A program made the position numbers and the translations under genes. The notes beneath the pieces were generated by a model. The model did not search any database, was not told the DNA's origin, and saw only the letters and a list, made by a program, of their open reading frames with translations. This document shows, piece after piece, positions 56,637-64,000 of a stretch of DNA of 64,000 bases. The DNA comes from Nemertoderma westbladi. Its lineage: Eukaryota > Xenacoelomorpha > Nemertodermatida > Nemertodermatidae. How positions within the stretch are numbered: the first letter of the stretch is position 1; each line of letters begins with the position of its first letter. The stretch spans positions 1 through 64,000 of the forward strand of contig JAUCBJ010000777.1 of the NCBI GenBank assembly GCA_032718475.1, written 5' to 3'.

Positions 56637-56788
56637 CACCAGCCACCTACAAAGTTATATGAATGCACAATAATAAGACTCCAGCAGTTAAAATACAGTG
56701 AATATTATTAATTACAATGTAACTGACGTTATTAACCAATAAATCACTTGAACACAATAATTTATGTTTTATCACTTAATTTTCATAG
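56637..56788 (+). other. Gene 2 intron end with acceptor
   Basis: AT-rich, ending TTAATTTTCATAG, the same acceptor as in gene 1 (TTATTTTCATAG). Confidence 0.6.
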
Positions 56789-56916
56789 AGACATGTGATC
56801 CAGATGTCGACCCAACAACCATACCTACTCCAATACCTCCAGATGAGATATGCGATAATCCCGACTGCTACACAATATCACCAACACCATTATTTTGTTT
56901 GGATTGCTTTGAGTAA
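56789..56916 (+). CDS. Gene 2 exon 2: mature Cys-rich peptide
   Basis: In the frame given by exon 1 it encodes 42 residues: ETCDPDVDP, a Thr/Ile/Pro linker, EICDNPDC and CYTISPTPLFCLDCFE, then TAA (56914-56916). Cys spacing is C-x18-C-x4-C-x9-C-x2-C, like gene 1 but with the linker three residues shorter. Bases after the stop (TAACTATTGACTC) also align with gene 1. The mature part is acidic. Secreted, function unknown; the rigid C-terminal motif against a variable linker suggests a folded, disulfide-bonded end. Confidence 0.78.
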
Positions 56917-57190
56917 CTATTGACTCCCTCATGATATCATATACAATGGTGTCAAGCAGAAATGTTTCTGATAAAACTCTCAAACAGTATTTAATGTAAC
57001 GAATGTTTTAACTTTATACAGTAAGTTTGGGTAAGCTATTGAGTAGTTGAGCTATTGAGGGTGGGGGGTGATGTGCTGTGATGTGCTGTGCACGGATCCT
57101 ATATGAATACACTATATTTATTTATAATTTAAATGCTGTTAGAAGACATTAAAATACAAGTTAGTAATTTCTCAATAATTATTAAGGTCG

Positions 57191-57196
57191 AATAAA
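57191..57196 (+). terminator. Candidate poly(A) signal of gene 2
   Basis: AATAAA, 275 bases after the stop, at a similar distance to gene 1. Confidence 0.45.
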
Positions 57197-57423
57197 TATA
57201 ACTTGAATTGGATGAATTGAGTTGTTGAATTGAATTGGTGTGGTGGTGCAGGGCTGCCATTGACCTTAACCTCAGTCTCAACTGTAAAAAAAGGCGGCCT
57301 CGTCAACCAACACCACAACAAGATAGGGACGTCGTTATGGAACTCCCGGCGTTGGAATTCATGCCGCGAAATGTGATAAACAAACCTGTTGTTATCATGG
57401 AGCAGAAGTGCGACATGGTGGTG

Positions 57424-57920
57424 ATAAACCTGGACGCCGGGTGCTATGCCAACCGCTCCCCATTAACCAAAGCCACGTTACAGCCAATGGGTGGATAAAC
57501 CTGGACGCCGGGTGCTATGCCAACCCCTCCCCATTAACCAAAGCCACGTTACAGCCAATGGGTGGATAAACCTGGACGCCGTGTGCTATGCCAACCCCTC
57601 CCCATTAACCAAAGCCACGTTACAGCCAATGGGTGGATAAACCTGGACGCCGTGTGCTATGCCAACCCCTCCCCATTAACCAAAGCCACGTTACAGCCAA
57701 TGGGTGGATAAACCTGGACGCCGGGTGCTATGCCAACCGCTCCCCATTAACCAAAGCCACGTTACAGCCAATGGGTGGATAAACCTGGACGCCGGGTGCT
57801 ATGCCAACCCCTCCCCATTAACCAAAGCCACGTTACAGCCAATGGGTGGATAAACCTGGACGCCGTGTGCTATGCCAACCTCTCCCCATTAACCAAAGCC
57901 ACGTTACAGCCAATGGGTGG
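57424..57920. repeat. 71-bp tandem repeat, 7 units
   Basis: Units begin GATAAACCTGGACGCCGGGT and contain CCCCATTAACCAAAGCCACG; nearly identical (GG/GT and CGC/CCC/CTC variants). The flanks (57235-57423, 57921-58010) are open in one frame each, so the array may have grown from coding-like sequence, but 71 is not a multiple of three and the frame is lost. Confidence 0.9.
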
Positions 57921-58186
57921 ACATTTCTATGTTTGTTGGAGGTTGGTGGTGATTATTCATCAGAAATTATTTTGTCACAAACCGGGTGTGAAAAGCTGCG
58001 AATTACATAATAACTGATTTATCATAAAGAATTTATATAAATAAATAATTGGTTTATTTCTTGATTATAGATAGACCAACACTTAGTGTCTTATTCTTTT
58101 ATTGAAAAGGTGAAATAGAAAGAAATAAGAGAAAATTATAAATATGTAAATATTATATATATTTTTTAATTGAAACAATTTTTTAA

Positions 58187-61030
58187 TTGAATGAGACTGG
58201 TAAAGTGGGCAATGCGAATAATTTTTTCATTAAAATATTTTGTTCCACTTTATCGATTATATCAATAATTAGCAAATTCCAGTCACCCAAACTATACGAG
58301 GTATCCCGGGATTCTTTCCTTATGTGGAAGGATGCAGGGCGTCCTAATTCGGGTCCTATTTATGAAATAAAAAAACGTAGCAATTTAAGATTTAAATATG
58401 CGGTAAGATCAGCCAAACTTCATGAATTACAGATATGTAAAGATATTTTAGCTAAAAAATTGTTATGTAATAATAGTAGAGATTTTTGGAAAGAGATAAA
58501 GAGAATTAATAATAGCAATATTCCTTTACCTACGTCAATAGATGGTGTTTCTGGTGCTGATCAAATAGCTAATCGTTGGCAAGAACATTTTAAAGATTTA
58601 TTATGACATGAAAGTTAATTATGACGAAATTAAAGTTGAGATTGAAGAAATAGAAAGTAGTATAAAGCATCTGAGTGCAGGTAAATCAGGAGGTAACGAT
58701 AATATTTTTGCTGAACATCTTAAATATTCCTGTGCGGATTTATACAATATTCTAGCATTATTGTTTACTAGTTTTATAGTGAATGGTTTTTTACCGATGT
58801 CTATAATTACTGTAATATTGGTACCGATTATAAAAGATAAGTCAGCGAAGTTGAATAGTAAAGATAATTATAGACCGATTGCTCTGGAAGTGTTTTATCG
58901 AAAGTTCGGTATTAAACTAAAACTGGGCACTGACATGTGTATTTATTTATTCTCTTAGAAATGTTATATAAATATGGTCAACTTCAGTCAACTATGTTTG
59001 TTAGTTTTTTGGATGCCTCCAAGGCTTTCGACCGTATAAACCACGATAAATTATTTTAAATCTTATTGAATAGAGTTGTCCCTAAATATATTGTTAGGTT
59101 AATTGTTCATTGGTATGTCAATCAATTATTTGCTTCCCGCTGGGGAAATGTATTATCGTCTTTTTTTACAGTTAGCAATGGTTGCAGACAGGGAATTATT
59201 TTGTCTCCCTATCTATTTAATATATACATGGACTGTTTATCTGTCGAATTAAATCAACTTAATATTGGTTGTTTATATAGTACACTTGTATTAATTTCTC
59301 CGTCTGTAAAGGGTATGCAGTCTTTATTAAACAAGATTTACAATTCAATAAAAATGACGATGTTAACTTTAGTGCGAAGAAAAGTGCAATTTTGATTATT
59401 AGGTCAAAATCTCAATCCAAGTTTTTCTTTCCCAGAATTTAAATTAGGTACCTTAAAAATTCCGAGCAGTGAAACTGTTAAATATTTAGGCCACTTTATT
59501 ACAGATACACTTAGTGATGATAAGGATATAGTTAGGCATTACAGATACACTTAGTGATGATAAGGATATAGTTAGGCATTACAGATACACTTAGTGATGA
59601 TAAGGATATAGTTAGGCATTACAGATACACTTAGTGATGATATGGATATAGTTAGGCATTACAGATACACTTAGTGATGATAAGGATATAGTTAGGCATT
59701 ACAGATACACTTAGTGATACTATGGATATAGTTAGGCATTACAGATACACTTAGTGATGATAAGGATATAGTTAGGCATTACAGATACACTTAGTGATGA
59801 TAAGGATATAGTTAGGCATTACAGATACACGTAGTGATGATAAGGATATAGTTAGGCATTACAGATACACTTAGTGATGATATGGATATAGTTAGGCATT
59901 ACAGATACACTTAGTGATGATAAGGATATAGTTAGGCATTACAAATACACTTAGTGATGATAAGGATATAGTTAGGCATTACAGATACACTTAGTGATGA
60001 TAAGGATATAGTTAGACATTACAGATACACTTAGTGATGATAAGGATATAGTTAGGCATTACAGATACACTTAGTGATAATAAGGATATAGTTAGGCATT
60101 ACAGATACACTTAGTGATGATAAGGATATAGTTAGGCATTACAGATACACTTAGTGATGATAAGGATATAGTTAGGCATACAGATACACTTAGTGATGAT
60201 AAGGATATAGTTAGGTATTACAGATACACTTAGTGATGATAAGGATATAGTTAGGCATTACTGATACACTTAGTGATGATAAGGATATAGTTAGGCATTA
60301 CAGATACACTAAGTGATGATAAGGATAGAGTTAGGCATTACTGATACACTTAGTGATGATAAGGATATAGTTAGGCATTACAGATACACTTAGTGATGAT
60401 AAGGATATAGTTAGGCAAATTAGGAAACTATACGCCCAAGGAAATAGTCTGAAACGCCAATATTTTATGTGTTCACATAAAGTTAAGGTAACACTATTTA
60501 GAGCTTTTTGTAGCAGATATATACTTGTCAATTATGGTGCAATTATTACAAAAAAGTAACTATTAATAAATTTTCGGTAGCGTATAATAATATATTTAGA
60601 ATATTGATGAGCTATCCCAAATACTGTAGTGCTTCTCAAATGTGGGTCTCAAATTACTGCAAAATATAATAAAAAATATATAATTTTGCAAATAATTTTG
60701 CAACAGTTATGCGGAATTGAATGTACAGTATTATGGTTCGATTGCAAGCTAGTAAAAACTCAATAGTGTATAATATTATTAACTCTGATGTAACTTTTAT
60801 CTCTCCCTTTTGGCGTAGGTGGTTATCTGAACTTCAATGAACTGAATTTCAATCTCAATAAGAACATATTATTAAACGTGTTTCTAAATTAAGCTTTTGG
60901 TTATTAAATATTATGCTGGGAGTAGTATTTGTTGATCTATCTAGTTGTTGGGTTGGTGCAACGTGCAAGTGAACCGTATATATGTTTATATATTTCGTGT
61001 TAAATATACAAAGATGAATTTAAATTGAAT
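58187..61030 (+). pseudogene. LINE (family of 36236-37260) with an internal satellite
   Basis: Reads IANRWQEHFKDLL (58590), AGKSGGNDNIFAEHLKYS, KLNSKDNYRPIAL, FLDASKAFDRINHDKLF (about 59000), TVSNGCRQGIILSPYLFNIYMDCLS (59160), then IGC and a deletion that removed the catalytic YADD. The next motif, KYLGHFITDTLSDDKDIVRQ, is where a 40-bp repeat array has expanded; after it IRKLYAQGNSLKRQ and the C-terminal SASQMWV and VRLQASKNSIVYNIINSDV segments continue in broken frames to about 60840. Inactive. Confidence 0.8.
59496..60415. repeat. 40-bp tandem repeat grown from LINE coding sequence
   Basis: About 23 units containing ACAGATACACTTAGTGATGA and TAAGGATATAGTTAGGCAT. A single unit encodes the ITDTLSDDKDIVR part of the host LINE's YLGH motif region; the same place at 36660-36700 has one copy. 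40 bp shifts the frame each unit. Confidence 0.92.
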
Positions 61031-61032
61031 TG

Positions 61033-62603
61033 AAATATACCACAATTTGCTATCCAGTCACCCAAACTATACCATAATTTGCTATCCAGTCACCCAAACA
61101 ATACCATAATTTGCTATCCAGTCTCCCAAACTATACCATAATTTGCTATCCAGTCAGCCAAACTATACCATAATTTGCTATCCAGTCAGCCAAACTATAC
61201 CATAATTTGCTATCCAGTCACCCAAACAATACCATAATTTGCTATCCAGTCACCCAAACTATACCATAATTTGCTATCCAGTCAGCCAAACTATACCATA
61301 ATTTTCTATCCAGTCTCCCAAACTATACCATAATTCGCTATCCAGTCACCCAAACTATACCATAATTTGCTATACAGTCACCCAAACTATACCATAATAT
61401 GCTATCCAGTCATCCAAACTATACCATAATTTGCTATCCAATCTCCTAAACTATACCATAATTTGCTATCCAGTCTCCCAAACTATACCATAATTTGCTA
61501 TCCAGTCACCCAAACTATACCATAATTTGCTATCCTGTCACCCAAACTATACCATCATTTGCTATCCAGTCTCCCAAACTATACCATAATTTGCTATCCA
61601 TTCACCCAAACTATACCATAATTTGCTATCCAGTCTCCCAAACTATACCATAATTTGCTATCCAGTCACCCAAACTATACCATAATTTGTTATCCAGTCA
61701 CCCAAACTATACCATAATTTGCTGTCCAGTCTCCCAAACTATACCATAATTTGCTATCCAGTCACCCAAACTATACCATAATTTGCTGTCCAGTCTCCCA
61801 AACTATACCATAATTTGCTATCCAGTCAGCCAAACTATACCATAATTTGCTATCCAGTCAGCCAAACTATACCATAATTTGCTATCCAGTCACCCAAACA
61901 ATACCATAATTTTCTATCCAGTCACCCAAACAATACCATAATTTGCTATCCAGTCACCCAAACTATCCCATAATTTGCTATCCAGTCACCCAAACAATAC
62001 CATAATTTGCTATCCAGTCACCCAAACTATACCATAATTTGCTATCCAGTCACCCAAACAATACCATAATTTGCTATCCAGTCACCCAAACTATACCATA
62101 ATTTGCTGTCCAGTCTCCCAAACTATACCATAATTTGCTATCCAGTCACCCAAACTATACCATAATTTGCTGTCCAGTCTCCCAAACTATACCATAATTT
62201 GCTATCCAGTCAGCCAAACTATACCATAATTTGCTATCCAGTCAGCCAAACAATACCATAATTTGCTATCCAGTCACCCAAACAATACCATAATTTTCTA
62301 TCCAGTCACCCAAACTATACCATAATTTGCTATCCAGTCAGCCAAACTATACCATAATTTGCTATCCAGTCACCCAAACAATACCATAATTTTCTATCCA
62401 GTCACCCAAACTATACCATAATTTGCTATCCAGTCACCCAAACAATACCATAATTTTCTATCCAGTCACCCAAACTATACCATAATTTGCTATCCAGTCA
62501 GCCAAACTATACCATAATTTGCTATCCAGTCACCCAAACAATACCATAATTTTCTATCCAGTCACCCAAACTATACCATAATTTGCTATCCAGTCACCCA
62601 AAC
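61033..62603. repeat. 32-bp satellite, about 49 units
   Basis: Consensus ATACCATAATTTGCTATCCA then GTCACCCAAACT, with recurrent variants GTCTCCC, GTCAGCC, TTTTCTATCC and AACAATACC arranged in patches that imply block duplications. CCAGTCACCCAAACTATAC also occurs in LINE sequence at 58279-58297. The array is cut at 62604 by an LTR. Confidence 0.93.
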
Positions 62604-63892
62604 TTTTCGCGCTTTCAGACCTTTGGCAGTTTAACCCGTCAAATTAAGATGTCTTCTAGATATTAAATCGCTTTTTAGCCTATGACAAGTATTTGATTCA
62701 CTACACTAGTCGAAACCAATCTGTGCGCGATCATTCACCCGCTGGATATTCCCGGGAGATTGGGTTCGACGGTTTAATTTTATTGCTATGTAAGCGTAAT
62801 GTATTATTCGACTGACAGTATTATATAATTTCTGACAATATTATTCACCTTCGGGAATATTAACAGTTCCTTTAGGACGTGGCGCTTTATCTATATAAAC
62901 AGAGTTATGACTTAAACTACTCACAACGATATGGCTTAATTATAATTCACATATATGGCGCATTCTTTAGGAATTGCTTCTTTAACAGACTCACTCATAC
63001 ACAATGCTGCACAATACTGCACACTAATCTGCCAATCTGCACTGATTTTAGTCACATATAAAAGGAACACAGACTGACTCATGTAGGGTCTATCAAATAA
63101 CATTAGATTCACTTCAAACCACTTTAACATAAGTCACAATCGTTATTGGTAACCTTTCTCTCTTACCTTCGGTATATCAAGAATATTGGGTTTTCGGGGT
63201 TATTTCTCGTTATTCCAATATAATAATTCATCAACCAATATAATGAATAACCGACAACAAATAGCAGTATACAGTATTGATTGAGCAGGTAAATTTTAGC
63301 AGTTTCAGCAGTTATTAAAAGCCGTGTGTCAGCAGTATTCACAGATCAGTGATTCCATGAGTTTGGTCGGTATGTCAGTTAAAGGATATATGTCCTTATA
63401 ATTAAACCTACTAGTGTTGAGCTAAAAAGCAGAAAAGCACAAAACACTATAAAGCCGTTCTTTCGTGGCTTTGAAAAACTCGTGACTACTGCTCTATACG
63501 AGGATACCAACTACCCTTATTCCACGAAGCTCCCGTTCAACACAGAGAAAGAGCAGTGAGATAGGAAAATTTCAGTTCAGTAGCTCTGTGATAGGTCAAA
63601 ATCAAGGCTAACTCAAATTCTATTGGCAGATACAGAAAGCTGCAACGTGGTAATATCAGCCGTTAGCCGTCGTCATGGTAGCGACACTGTTTTCAAGAGT
63701 ATCGAGCTTTTTACGTCATGAAATTGCAGATTATGTCCTCTAAAGTACAAATACAGTTCAAATACAGAAGAAATGACTTTGATGTCCTCTAAAACACCAG
63801 TACAGCAAGGACACGGCCTTTTTATGCCTGGCAAACCAACTACAGAGTACTTTAAGGGAAACTAACCGGTTAATGACGCAAAAGCTTTTACA
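62604..63892 (-). repeat. LTR of a second BEL/Pao copy (3' LTR)
   Basis: Matches the other two LTRs closely except that the terminal TG reads TT and a block of about 120 bases (63258-63377) is unrelated to the ~105-base block in the other LTRs. It is followed by the same internal sequence as at 44082, so the element is on the minus strand and continues past the window end. Confidence 0.88.
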
Positions 63893-64000
63893 CCGCTCCC
63901 AGAAAATGGGATTTAAGTCTATAAAATATAACAAATCACAGTTTCTAAAATATAAAGATACTCTAAACAGTTAGTCTTTCTTGCGCGGACGGCGTTTACG
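63893..64000 (-). mobile_element. Start of a second BEL/Pao interior
   Basis: Identical in layout to 44082-44189: CCGCTCCCAGAAAATGGG (polypurine tract on the minus strand) and the end of the small basic ORF (RKRRPRKKD). Truncated by the window. Confidence 0.85.

Noticed and set aside
57235-57498. 87-codon ORF before and into the 71-bp array
   Set aside because: No domain recognised and the frame is destroyed by the 71-bp period; kept only as a remark under the repeat.
57424-62603. Regular repeats that might suggest a CRISPR array
   Set aside because: Units are head to tail without unique spacers, and the context is eukaryotic.

Overview
The window looks like nuclear DNA of an AT-rich invertebrate animal; I cannot name the species. 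The evidence is GT-AG introns, AATAAA signals, many non-LTR retrotransposons (LINEs), a BEL/Pao LTR retrotransposon, DNA transposons, tRNA-derived repeats and long satellites. There are no operons, ribosome binding sites or bacterial genes. Most of the sequence is mobile or repeated DNA in several layers of nesting.

The part that looks like host biology is small. Two paralogous two-exon genes lie in tandem on the + strand. Gene 1 has exon 1 at 7384-7465 and exon 2 at 16456-16592. Gene 2 has exon 1 at 33831-33903 and exon 2 at 56789-56916. In each, exon 1 encodes a signal peptide and ends in phase 1 at a GTAAGT donor. Exon 2 begins after a TTTTCATAG acceptor and encodes a short cysteine-rich mature peptide with pattern C-x18-21-C-x4-C-x9-C-x2-C, ending in a nearly invariant CYTISPxPLFCLDCF motif. 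I do not recognise the family. The introns are about 9.0 and 22.9 kb and hold nearly all the mobile DNA. A block upstream of gene 1 recurs at 25951-26101, which suggests either a third copy or the original promoter of gene 2 displaced by insertions.

Layout. 1-4580: non-coding AT-rich DNA with foldbacks and a Harbinger-like MITE. 4580-6689: an RTE-like LINE ('family A') inserted in another copy of itself. 7.1-16.9 kb: gene 1, with a CR1/jockey-like LINE, a two-motif minisatellite, a family A copy and an APE-type LINE in its intron. 17.1-25.0 kb: a SINE, a UUCG-hairpin minisatellite, a decayed Gypsy integrase, LINE pieces and a decayed tyrosine recombinase. 27.3-33.6 kb: a CR1-like LINE (PHD-type ORF1, EN-RT ORF2) split by a second LINE. 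33.8-57.2 kb: gene 2, whose intron holds a transposase-like ORF, two LINE pieces, a piggyBac-like element with a satellite core, and a 12.2-kb BEL/Pao element nested in a family A LINE with a perfect 5-bp target duplication. 57.4-62.6 kb: three satellites (71, 40 and 32 bp), one expanded inside LINE coding sequence. 62.6 kb to the end: the 3' LTR of a second BEL/Pao copy that runs off the window.

The mobile elements do not form a working system with the two genes; they have enlarged the introns. The BEL/Pao element is recent (LTRs nearly identical) yet lacks the protease active site and the integrase, so it was probably moved by proteins from a fuller relative.
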